DNA from: Acidimicrobiaceae bacterium
Lineage (GTDB): Bacteria; Actinomycetota; Acidimicrobiia; Acidimicrobiales; RAAP-2
NCBI GenBank assembly: GCA_027355725.1
Contig: DAIEHI010000062.1
Coordinates: 1 to 40,349 of the forward strand
Reading direction: 5' to 3'
DNA: 40,349 nucleotides
The stretch's first letter is position 1; each line of letters opens with the position of its first letter. The notes beneath the pieces are model-generated. The model was not told the DNA's origin. It ran no database searches and saw nothing but the letters and a program-made list of their open reading frames with translations. Of this stretch, positions 8,494 through 16,274 are shown one piece after another. A program made the translations under genes and the position numbers.

Positions 8494-8501
8494 GCAGACT
8501 G
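8472..8501. repeat. 10-bp perfect inverted repeat across the hydrolase stop codon
   Basis: CAGTCTGCTC (8472-8481) and GAGCAGACTG (8492-8501) are perfectly complementary around a 10-nt loop, and the TGA stop (8491-8493) lies at the loop-stem junction. No T-run follows, so it is probably not a complete intrinsic terminator. A stable hairpin here could protect upstream mRNA or lower expression of the next gene. Confidence 0.6.
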
Positions 8502-8527
8502 AGTGGTCTCTGCAGGGGCTGGAACCC

Positions 8528-11455
8528 GTGACCAGCGTTCCGGGTAGCCGTGTCGACCGGTCGAATCTCGACGAAGGTGCTCGTCAACGACTGGAACGTG
8601 AGCTCAGTGCCGCATTGCGCGGTGAGGTCCGCTTCGACGGAGCGACTAGGGGAATCTACGCGACAGATTCGTCCAACTATCGCCAGGTGCCACTCGGCGT
8701 CATCATGCCAATGGATGAAGATGACGTGCTGTGTGCAATTGAGATATGTCGACGACACGGCGCGCCAATTCTGGGACGCGGTGCCGGCACTAGCTTGGCC
8801 GGTCAAGCCTGCAATGTAGCGGTGGTTTTCGACATGAGTCGGCACATGAATCGGATTCTTGAGATCGACCCAGTGCGCCGTATCGCGCGAGTCCAACCAG
8901 GTGTCGTCCTTGATGACCTCAACGCTGCGGCACGCTTGCTCGACCTCACATTCGGGCCAGACCCCGCGACTCATGCGTGGTGCACAGTGGGCGGGATGGT
9001 GGGAAACAATTCGTGCGGTACCCATGCCCTCTACGCAGGAAAGACGGTCGACAACGTTGAGGAACTCAACGTTGTTACCTATGCGGGCACGCAAATGCGC
9101 CTTGGCGCGCTGAGCGACGAAGAGTATCTCGAGCAGGCGTCCAATGAGGGAGAAGCCGCCACAATCTTGAAACAACTACGTGATCTGAGAACTCACTACA
9201 ACGAATCAATCCGTAGTGGATTTCCCGACATCGCACGTCGAGTCTCCGGCTTCAACCTGGATCAACTTCTCCCCGAACAGGGCTTCCACTTGGCCCGCGC
9301 AGTCGTGGGCAGCGAATCGACCTGCGTCCTCGTCACAGAGGCGACACTTCGTCTCTCACACTGGCCACGCCACCGATCGCTCGTTGTGCTCGCCTTCGAA
9401 GATATCTACGTCGCAGCTGATTATGTTCCTCGATTGTTAGAGCACCCCCTCATAGGACTCGAAGGGTTCGACAGCCGTCTCGTCGAGCAAATGCATCGCT
9501 CGAATCTCCACGTTGGCAACTTGCGCCACTTGCCCGACGGCGGCGGTTGGCTGCTTTGTGAAATTGGCGCAGATGACGTTGTGCAACTCGAGGAGCGCAC
9601 CGCGGCTCTTGTGGCGTCACTCACAGATTCGGTGAGGTCGAACGTCCTGCGCGATGAACGCGACCAACTTGAGGTATGGCAGATCCGTGAGTCGGGACTT
9701 GGCGCAACCGCCCATCCGGTTGGTGAGTCGGTGAATTACGAAGGATGGGAGGATGCCGCTGTTGCTCCGGAACAACTTGGACGATACTTGCGCGGAATCC
9801 GCGATCTCTGGGAAGAGTTCGGTTACGAGGGGGCTTGGTACGGCCACTTTGGTCAAGGTTGCGTGCACACTCGAAACAACTTCGACCTATCGAGCATCGC
9901 TGGTCTCGCGCACTATCGCAACTTCGTCGAGAGGGCGGCGGATCTATGCGTATCTCTTGGCGGCTCAATCTCGGGTGAACACGGCGACGGTCAAGCTCGC
10001 GGAGAATTGCTCGCGAGGATGTACGGTCCCGAGCTGATGGCGGCATTTCAGCGATTCAAGGCAATCTGGGATCCCTTAGGGATGATGAATCCGGGCAAGG
10101 TGATTGACGCATTTCCGCTCGACACCAATATTCGCTTCGGACCGACTTATCGTCGATCGTCACTGAAGTTGACCAATTTCGCGTTCGCCGATGATGACGG
10201 TTCGCTTCAGACTGCGGTGGAACGATGCGTGGGAGTTGGTAAGTGTCGCAGTGACGTTTCGGGCGTGATGTGTCCCTCATTTCGTGCCACTCGCGATGAG
10301 AAACATTCCACTCGCGGGAGAGCCAAGTTGCTCTCCGAGCTCTTTCAAGGTGAGACGACACCTGAATCGTGGCGGAATCAAGAGGTGTTCGAGGCACTCG
10401 ACTTGTGTCTTTCGTGCAAAGGTTGCGCGGTTGACTGTCCTACACACGTTGATATGGCGACATACAAAGCAGAATTCCTTTCGCACTACTACGAAAAGCG
10501 TCTACGCCCCAGATCGGCGTACGCGCTGGGCCTGCTTCCCTGGATAGGTCGCCGTGCTGCTCGCGTCGCGCGATTAGTGAACCCACTCCTCACGAATCGG
10601 AGATCGGGCCGGGTACTCAAGTCGCTCGCGGGCATTAGCACAGAACGCCCTGCGCCAGCCTTTGCGATTCCAACATTTCGAAGAAGTGAGCGAGTCCGGC
10701 AACTCGGCAATCAACCAGCGCCCACGGTAGTTCTGTGGCCGGACACCTTCACAGACTTGTTCTGGCCGGAACGAGGTGTAGCAACCGCGGAAGTGTTGAC
10801 TCACGCAGGTGAGCGCGTGGTCATACCGAGTCGCTGGGCGTGTTGTGGGCGAACTCTGTACGACTCGGGAATGCTGAAACGGGCGAAGGGCGCAGCACGC
10901 AACGTTCTCGACATCCTCGAGCCGTATCTCCATGCTGGTGTACCAGTCATTGTTCCTGAACCAAGCTGTCTGGCTACGTTTCGAGATGAGATCCCGAAAC
11001 TCCTCGCTGCCGATCCGAGGGCCGCCTTGCTTTCCACATTGAGCCGCAGCCTCACAGAACATCTGGCAGATGTGTCGTGGACGGCGCCGTGGGAACCGCA
11101 TGACGATAGAACATCAGTGCACCCTCACTGTCACCAGCGCGCAGTCCAGGGAACGGGCTTCGATCGAGCAGTCCTTGAGGACGCAGGATTTGGTGTCGAG
11201 ATACTCGATCTTGGTTGTTGCGGATTGGCAGGCTCATTCGGTTACAGTTCGCAACACGACGAGCTCTCGCGCCAAATCGCGGCAGACCGCTTCTTGCCAG
11301 AGATAGAACGACTGGCCGAAACGTCCTTGATAGTGACGGATGGCTTCAGTTGTCGACTTCAGACACAGCACTTGTCGAAGGTTCAGTCAACGTCGATAGC
11401 AGAGCTCCTGGCAGAACGTATTCGCACCACTTCTCGTGCGCGTGAGAATGAGTGA
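8528..11455 (+). CDS. Fused FAD-linked oxidase / Fe-S / cysteine-rich dehydrogenase (D-lactate or glycolate dehydrogenase type)
   Basis: This 975-residue fusion combines, in order, a PCMH-type FAD-binding domain (ILGRGAGTSLAGQ and TVGGMVGNNSCGTHA in the first 190 residues), the FAD-oxidase C-terminal domain (SGEHGDGQARGE near residue 480), two ferredoxin-like cysteine clusters (CVGVGKC with a following MCPSF, and CLSCKGCAVDCPTH) and a heterodisulfide-reductase-like cysteine-rich region (WACCGRTLY, LGCCGLAGSFGYS). Such enzymes oxidise 2-hydroxy acids and pass electrons to the respiratory chain. After a hydrolase that would release lactate, conversion of lactate to pyruvate is the natural role. 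The start is uncertain: GTG at 8528 follows the hydrolase stop and has AGGGG about 10 nt upstream. The frame is open further back inside the previous gene. Confidence 0.88.
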   Translation: MTSVPGSRVDRSNLDEGARQRLERELSAALRGEVRFDGATRGIYATDSSNYRQVPLGVIMPMDEDDVLCAIEICRRHGAPILGRGAGTSLAGQACNVAVVFDMSRHMNRILEIDPVRRIARVQPGVVLDDLNAAARLLDLTFGPDPATHAWCTVGGMVGNNSCGTHALYAGKTVDNVEELNVVTYAGTQMRLGALSDEEYLEQASNEGEAATILKQLRDLRTHYNESIRSGFPDIARRVSGFNLDQLLPEQGFHLARAVVGSESTCVLVTEATLRLSHWPRHRSLVVLAFEDIYVAADYVPRLLEHPLIGLEGFDSRLVEQMHRSNLHVGNLRHLPDGGGWLLCEIGADDVVQLEERTAALVASLTDSVRSNVLRDERDQLEVWQIRESGLGATAHPVGESVNYEGWEDAAVAPEQLGRYLRGIRDLWEEFGYEGAWYGHFGQGCVHTRNNFDLSSIAGLAHYRNFVERAADLCVSLGGSISGEHGDGQARGELLARMYGPELMAAFQRFKAIWDPLGMMNPGKVIDAFPLDTNIRFGPTYRRSSLKLTNFAFADDDGSLQTAVERCVGVGKCRSDVSGVMCPSFRATRDEKHSTRGRAKLLSELFQGETTPESWRNQEVFEALDLCLSCKGCAVDCPTHVDMATYKAEFLSHYYEKRLRPRSAYALGLLPWIGRRAARVARLVNPLLTNRRSGRVLKSLAGISTERPAPAFAIPTFRRSERVRQLGNQPAPTVVLWPDTFTDLFWPERGVATAEVLTHAGERVVIPSRWACCGRTLYDSGMLKRAKGAARNVLDILEPYLHAGVPVIVPEPSCLATFRDEIPKLLAADPRAALLSTLSRSLTEHLADVSWTAPWEPHDDRTSVHPHCHQRAVQGTGFDRAVLEDAGFGVEILDLGCCGLAGSFGYSSQHDELSRQIAADRFLPEIERLAETSLIVTDGFSCRLQTQHLSKVQSTSIAELLAERIRTTSRARENE

Positions 11456-11474
11456 ACTTGAACGGAGATCTTTT

Positions 11475-12263
11475 ATGGATGATAGGAGAAGCATGAACGA
11501 ACTGATTGGCAAGCGCGCGTTGATCACAGGTGCATCGAGCGGCATCGGTCGTGAAGTGGCGCTCAGGTTCGCGCGTGAAGGTGCGGACGTTGCGGTAGGA
11601 GGAAGAAACGCCGGTCGCGTGGATGAGACCTGTCGCATGATCGTCGATCAAGGTGGGCGAGCGATTCCCGTCGTTGGTGACGTCGCCATTGCCCACGAAG
11701 CGCAGCGCATAGTGCTCGAAGCAGTGCAGGGTCTGGGCGGACTTGACATTGTCGTGAACAATGCAGGCATCGACGCAAATCAGTGGCATGACGTCGCTGA
11801 CTGGCCAATCGATGACTTTGACAACATCATCGCAGTGAACGTCCGTGGTCCGTTCTTGATTGCCAAGTATTCAATCCCTCATCTCCTAGAGGCAGGTGGA
11901 GGTGCGATGCTCCATATCAGTTCGGTATGCGCCGTGACTGTATGGGCCGGTGATAGCGCCTATGACATGTCAAAGGCGGCACTCAACATGCTCTCGGATC
12001 ACATAGCCGTGGAGTACGGCGCACGTGGCATCACGTCGAACACGTTGATGCCTGGTGTTGTTCGCACTGCATTGCATGAGGGAGTGATGGACGGCATGAA
12101 CGACGGGAGAGCGTTCGAGCGAGTGTTGCTTTCACGTCACCCGATTGGTCGATTTGGCACCGTGGAAGAAATTGCAGAGGTCGCTGTACTGCTCTGCTCT
12201 GGAACGGCACCTTTTCTCACTGGAGCCAATATCCCCATTGACGGTGGCTACAGTCGCGTGTGA
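11475..12263 (+). CDS. Short-chain dehydrogenase/reductase (SDR), catabolic operon
   Basis: This 262-residue NAD(P)-dependent oxidoreductase has the classical SDR signature: TGASSGIG near the N-terminus, NNAG, a catalytic Ser in HISSVCAV, and Tyr-x-x-x-Lys as YDMSKAALN. It probably oxidises the sugar or a 2-keto-3-deoxy acid. The ATG at 11475 has GGAG 7 nt upstream. A second ATG at 11493, with AGGAGA only 3 nt away, would give 256 residues and the most typical SDR N-terminus. A start at 11448 overlapping the preceding stop also exists. It is the last forward gene of the run beginning at 3589. Confidence 0.88.
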   Translation: MDDRRSMNELIGKRALITGASSGIGREVALRFAREGADVAVGGRNAGRVDETCRMIVDQGGRAIPVVGDVAIAHEAQRIVLEAVQGLGGLDIVVNNAGIDANQWHDVADWPIDDFDNIIAVNVRGPFLIAKYSIPHLLEAGGGAMLHISSVCAVTVWAGDSAYDMSKAALNMLSDHIAVEYGARGITSNTLMPGVVRTALHEGVMDGMNDGRAFERVLLSRHPIGRFGTVEEIAEVAVLLCSGTAPFLTGANIPIDGGYSRV

Positions 12264-12287
12264 CGCGTCACGAACTCATTACAGATG

Positions 12288-13223
12288 TCACGGGCGAAGC
12301 AGTGCCTTTATGGGCAGTGACTGACCGGCCATCAATGCATTGAAGATGTCGGCGCCTTCACTCAGGGGGAAGGTCGTGGACCAAGAGAGATCGAGATGTG
12401 GTGCAATCGCCACAGCGTCGGCGAACTGGGCGTCGGTGTAGGCGAATGATCCACGAACATTCTTCTCCATGCGAACCACGTGAGCGGCATCGAATCCGGC
12501 GTCGGCCGTGGCGAGACCGAGCCACACTGTGGTGCCACCAGGAATGAGTTGATCCACAGAAGCGCGTCGAGTACCGGGCGTGCCGACTGCGTCAAAGATG
12601 ACGTCGTATTCGCCTTCTAGGAGTTCGCCCACCTCGTCAGCCCCAATCTTCAGGGCAACGTTGCGTCGATCACTAGAGAGGTCAGTGCAAGTTATTGAGG
12701 CGGCTCCGTAGTGACGGGCGACTTCGAGGCACGCGAGACCGATTGGTCCGCATCCAATTATCCCAACTCTCTTTCCTCGCGGTGCACCAGCGAGGGCCCA
12801 TGCGTGGACGGCATTTGCGACCGGTTCGATAAGCCCGGCTCGATCGAGGTCAAGGTCATCTGGCAATTCGTGGATTGATGATGCAGGTACGGCGACCCGC
12901 TCGGCGAATCCACCAGAGACGTGAATTCCAAGCAGCGATCGGGTCCGACAGAGTTGGGTAGTGCCCGCAACGCAGAGATCGCAAGTGCCGCACGACACCA
13001 AAGGATTAATGGCCACTCGACGTCCATCTGCGGTGTGGCCAACGAACTCGTGTCCCATGATTAGCGGTGGAACGCGAAAACCTGGAGTCTGAATGCCGTG
13101 AAGCTCACTGCCGCAAATGCCAGCACGATCGATGTCGATAATGACCTGACCGTCGGTTCCCACCGCTTCGGGGACATCTTGCACTTCAACTACACCGGGG
13201 CGTGTGAACACCATTGCCTTCAT
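12288..13223 (-). CDS. Zinc-dependent alcohol dehydrogenase (MDR family, sorbitol/threonine-DH-like)
   Basis: This 311-residue enzyme has the medium-chain dehydrogenase layout. The catalytic zinc ligands are Cys in AGICGSELHG and His-Glu in MGHEFVG. The structural zinc site has four cysteines (CGTCDLCVAGTTQLC). The NAD-binding GIIGCGPIGLACLE motif is at about residues 153-166. At 311 residues it is slightly shorter than the usual 340-350. It is the only reverse-strand gene in the sugar island, convergent with the SDR operon (24 nt between stops) and divergent from the second SDR. It may oxidise the sugar or a sugar alcohol. Confidence 0.88.
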   Translation of the reverse strand: MKAMVFTRPGVVEVQDVPEAVGTDGQVIIDIDRAGICGSELHGIQTPGFRVPPLIMGHEFVGHTADGRRVAINPLVSCGTCDLCVAGTTQLCRTRSLLGIHVSGGFAERVAVPASSIHELPDDLDLDRAGLIEPVANAVHAWALAGAPRGKRVGIIGCGPIGLACLEVARHYGAASITCTDLSSDRRNVALKIGADEVGELLEGEYDVIFDAVGTPGTRRASVDQLIPGGTTVWLGLATADAGFDAAHVVRMEKNVRGSFAYTDAQFADAVAIAPHLDLSWSTTFPLSEGADIFNALMAGQSLPIKALLRP

Positions 13224-13574
13224 GTCAACCTCTCGAACGAGTCAGTTACTTCTCTTTGACAACGCTAGTTGCTGAGGTCAATCTTCGAGATCAAAATTGA
13301 TCACGTTGGCGTCGATTTGGAAGTGACTTCGTCAAGCATTCACGCGATGGTGCGCGGATGTTCCAGATAGCAGAACACTTCGTCCGAACTTGCGAATTGC
13401 TGCATCAACAACACGCCACATTGGCGGTGTACCTTTGCGCGTCATCGTGAAGTTCGATACGTTGGTGTCGACTCCACGCAAGGCGCGGAAGATGGGAAGG
13501 ACCGCGAATGTCGACGCGAACCAATGTCACGAATGAACGTGTGCGACGCGTTGGACTCAAGGACGTTGTACGAA
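13224..13574. promoter_or_regulatory. Divergent intergenic region between the Zn-ADH and the second SDR
   Basis: This stretch carries several inverted repeats but no convincing gene. GATCAA-AA-TTGATC (13289-13302) is a 6-2-6 palindrome. CAAC-GCTA-GTTG lies at 13259-13270, flanked by TTGAC and GTCAA. TGTTC and GAACA, 9 nt apart, lie near 13355. These are plausible operators for the divergent genes. The GGAAC-N3-GTTCC palindrome found upstream of the transporter is not present in that form, so another regulator may act. Promoter boxes are not clear. Confidence 0.4.
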
Positions 13575-14378
13575 ATGTGGGATGAGTACTTCGCTGACTC
13601 GACGGTGATTGTCAGTGGTGGCGCGACCGGCATTGGAGCTGCTGCAGTTCGTGCTTTCGCCGAAGCGGGTGCCAATACTGTCATCGCCGACGTCGCAGAT
13701 GAACATGGAGGGGCACTCGCTGCGTCTCTGGTGGGTGAAGGCAAGAGAGTGCTGTTTCGTCATTGCGACGTCAGCAGTGAGGCTGACGTTGAAGGAACTT
13801 TCGAGTGGGTCCGTACACGCTTTGGTGCAATCGATGTCGTGTTCGCAAATGCTGGCATCGAATGGACAAAAGATGCACGGCATACGTCTCTCGCCGAGTG
13901 GCAACGAGTCATTGACGTGAATCTCACGGGGATGTTTCTCGTTGGTCGCGAGTCTCTTCGAACGATGTGTGAACGCTCACGAGGGACACTGATAATGACC
14001 TCATCGCCACATGCAGTCGCCACGGTCGCAGACACTGTTGCCTATGCGGCGTCAAAGGGAGGGGTCAATGCCTTGGTGCGCGCGCTAAGTCTTGAAGGCG
14101 CACCCTACGGTGTACGCGTCAACGCAGTTGTTCCCGGGACCATCGATACTCCAATGGTCCAGCGTGAGTTGCAGGCATCCTCGGACCCGGAACTTCAGTA
14201 TTCATTGTTGGCGTCAAGTCAGCCCCTTCAGAGGGTTGGACAGGCAGACGACGTTGCAAACTTGGTGTTGTTCCTGGCATCACCATTAGCGAGTTTCGTC
14301 ACCGGTGCTCTGATGTCGGTCGACGGTGGTCTTACCGCTGGCCTCCCCACTGGCGCACCTACGAGCTACAACGACTAG
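13575..14378 (+). CDS. Short-chain dehydrogenase/reductase (SDR), second copy
   Basis: This 267-residue protein has the glycine motif GGATGIG, FANAGIE in place of the common NNAG, a catalytic Ser in MTSSPHAV, and the Tyr-x-x-x-Lys pair as YAASKGGVN. The C-terminus (DGGLTAGLPTG) is typical of classical SDRs. It differs clearly from the SDR at 11475, so the two probably catalyse different steps, for example sugar to lactone and 2-keto-3-deoxy acid to diketo acid. The frame is open to an ATG at 13524, adding 17 residues. I prefer 13575 because it gives the normal distance to the nucleotide-binding motif and AAGGA lies 12 nt upstream. A 67-nt gap precedes the lactonase. Confidence 0.82.
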   Translation: MWDEYFADSTVIVSGGATGIGAAAVRAFAEAGANTVIADVADEHGGALAASLVGEGKRVLFRHCDVSSEADVEGTFEWVRTRFGAIDVVFANAGIEWTKDARHTSLAEWQRVIDVNLTGMFLVGRESLRTMCERSRGTLIMTSSPHAVATVADTVAYAASKGGVNALVRALSLEGAPYGVRVNAVVPGTIDTPMVQRELQASSDPELQYSLLASSQPLQRVGQADDVANLVLFLASPLASFVTGALMSVDGGLTAGLPTGAPTSYND

Positions 14379-14445
14379 TAGGGGACATGAGTCGTTCTTC
14401 TAATGACCCTTTAGGTCAACTGATCTCAACTCGAATCGAAATGGC

Positions 14446-15348
14446 ATGAGACAGTATCAGGCCGTTCCATGTACGACCGACCGGTATTACCTCGGCGAGA
14501 GTTGCCGATGGGATGAGATTCGTAACGAATTAATTTGGGTGGATCTCGACGCCGGGCGCTTCTTTCGAGCCACCGCCGACGGGCCGACGGTCACCGTCAT
14601 TTCGACGTACGAAGTCGAAGGAACATTGACCGCAGTGGCGCCAATGGCCAATCGTCGCGCCGGATGGATCATCGCCACCGATCAGTCGATCGCCACGCTT
14701 GATGAGGATGGTTCGCTTCACGAGCTGTCCAGACCAGAGGCGGCGAACGCATCGCGCGTGCGCATGAATGATGGAGCAGCCGACCCATGGGGGAGATTCT
14801 GGATCGGTTCAATGGCTTATGATGCGCAGCCGAGAATGGGAAGTCTCTATCGTTACGACGAGGGTGCTGGCACCCAGACCGTCCTTCGTGACTTGACGAT
14901 ATCGAATGGGCTTGGCTGGAGTCTCGATCGTCGCACGATGTACTTCATTGACAGTGGTCCTGGCGTCGTCTACGCGTTTGACGTCGACGAGAACGGCAAT
15001 ATCAGTAACCAGCGAACGCTGGTGCAGTTTGATCAGGCGAGCGACGGTGTACCTGATGGTATGTGCATCGATGCCGAAGGTGCGTTGTGGATCGCACTCT
15101 GGGGTGGATACCAGGTTAGAAGGTACTCGCACATTGGTGAGCTTCTCGCCCGGGTTGATATCCCGACGATGCAGCCAGCCTGCTGTGCGATTGGAGGATC
15201 CAACGGAACAACGCTTTACGTCACGACTGCGCGCGAAGACATGTCGAGTGAACAATTGGAGTTTGAGCCAGATGCGGGGAGGCTCTTCTGCATCGATGTG
15301 GGAATTCCTGGAGTACCACTCAACTCGTTCGGATCAAACATCCAGTAG
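14446..15348 (+). CDS. SMP-30/gluconolactonase-family lactonase
   Basis: This 300-residue beta-propeller protein probably hydrolyses the sugar lactone made by the dehydrogenase. It shows the family hallmarks: LGESCRWDEIRNELIWVDL near the N-terminus with the metal-binding Glu, the RMNDGAADPWGRFWIGSM block (about residues 105-122), SNGLGWS with a metal-ligand Asn, and VPDGMCIDAEGALWIA with a metal-ligand Asp. No signal peptide is seen, so it is cytoplasmic. It completes the dehydrogenase-lactonase-dehydratase set of the island and is the last gene of the lower-GC region. Confidence 0.9.
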   Translation: MRQYQAVPCTTDRYYLGESCRWDEIRNELIWVDLDAGRFFRATADGPTVTVISTYEVEGTLTAVAPMANRRAGWIIATDQSIATLDEDGSLHELSRPEAANASRVRMNDGAADPWGRFWIGSMAYDAQPRMGSLYRYDEGAGTQTVLRDLTISNGLGWSLDRRTMYFIDSGPGVVYAFDVDENGNISNQRTLVQFDQASDGVPDGMCIDAEGALWIALWGGYQVRRYSHIGELLARVDIPTMQPACCAIGGSNGTTLYVTTAREDMSSEQLEFEPDAGRLFCIDVGIPGVPLNSFGSNIQ

Positions 15349-15465
15349 AAGTGGGCCACTGGTCGCGCAGGTGACCCGGAGGGCGTTCTCTCACACGGTG
15401 GCGGAGCGCGATGACCTAGAACGCGAGAGGTAGGAGTGAACCGCTGGATGGGGCGTTCTAATTGC

Positions 15466-16023
15466 TCAACGTCGCGTGAGGGGTTGCAGGCCAGCTATCA
15501 CGACGCTGACGAGTCGTTGGAGTCCTTCGTCGTCGGAGCCGTTGTGACCGGCGGCGTGACACGTACCTACGACCAGATTCATGATGTCGTTCGAGCTGAC
15601 GTCGCCACGTATCGCTCCGGCCGCCACCGCACGCTGGCGAAGTGTCTCGACCCGATCGGCCAATTCGTCAACCAAGCCCGAGTACTTGGACTTGACGTCG
15701 ATGCCCGCTTGTCCTAGCGCCTGGAAGAGGTCCTGCTTCTCTGCGGCCTGCCTCGCGAACTCTCTCAAGAAAGCGTCGAGCGCAATGGCTGGGTCGAGGT
15801 CACGGGTGAATCCATCAGCACTCGCTAACAGGTTTGAGAGCCGAGTGGTAACGATGGCTTCGAAGAGAGATTCCTTAGTGGGGAAGTGGCGATAAAGCGT
15901 GCCAATACCGACGCCTGCGCGTTCGGCCACCATGTCAATGGGGGCGGTCACGCCTTCGAGTGCGAAGACTTCCTCGGCGGCTTCGAGAATCTTGTCGTGA
16001 TTCCGTTGGGCGTCAGCTCGCAC
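15466..16023 (-). CDS. TetR-family transcriptional regulator
   Basis: This protein of about 186 residues has an N-terminal TetR helix-turn-helix (AERAGVGIGTLYRHFPTKES) and a divergent ligand-binding domain. It is divergent from the DHA2 exporter at 16275, which it very probably represses. The open frame extends to an ATG at 16107 (213 residues). I place the start at the GTG whose first base is 16023 because it gives the short basic N-terminus usual in the family (VRADAQRNHDKIL); the ribosome binding site is weak for either choice. It converges on the lactonase gene. Confidence 0.82.
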   Translation of the reverse strand: MRADAQRNHDKILEAAEEVFALEGVTAPIDMVAERAGVGIGTLYRHFPTKESLFEAIVTTRLSNLLASADGFTRDLDPAIALDAFLREFARQAAEKQDLFQALGQAGIDVKSKYSGLVDELADRVETLRQRAVAAGAIRGDVSSNDIMNLVVGTCHAAGHNGSDDEGLQRLVSVVIAGLQPLTRR

Positions 16024-16135
16024 GATCGGGCTTCTTTGAACGAAGATCGCGCGCGCAACGACGGCGCTGATCGCTGGCGCGAGGTCCACGGATCTCAAGC
16101 ACAACATCAGTCATGAGGAACCTTCTCGGCGTGCC

Positions 16136-16190
16136 TTGACAAACGGAACCATCGTTACTATTATCTTCTCTATCCGGAACTTTGATTCCG
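16136..16190 (+). promoter_or_regulatory. Promoter and inverted repeat ahead of the DHA2 exporter
   Basis: TTGACA (16136-16141), 17 nt, then TATTAT (16159-16164) form a near-ideal sigma-70 promoter reading into the exporter. Right after it, CGGAA (16175-16179) and TTCCG (16186-16190) form a 5-6-5 inverted repeat over the expected transcription start, a likely TetR operator. The leader to the exporter's GTG is about 100 nt, long for a simple exporter gene. Confidence 0.65.
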
Positions 16191-16274
16191 TATACCTCGA
16201 AATCTCCATAACTTTAGCGGAGTTTGGGGCTGATTTCGAGGAGTAGGTCATCCCCACGAGAAACGGAGTTTCCA

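Noticed and set aside
8444..9175. Reverse-strand open frame of 243 codons
   Set aside because: It lies opposite the FAHase end and the FAD-binding domain of the fused dehydrogenase, whose motifs are clear. Its translation shows no recognisable domain.
15436..15717. Forward open frame of 93 codons after the lactonase gene
   Set aside because: It lies mostly opposite the TetR coding sequence and has no domain features.
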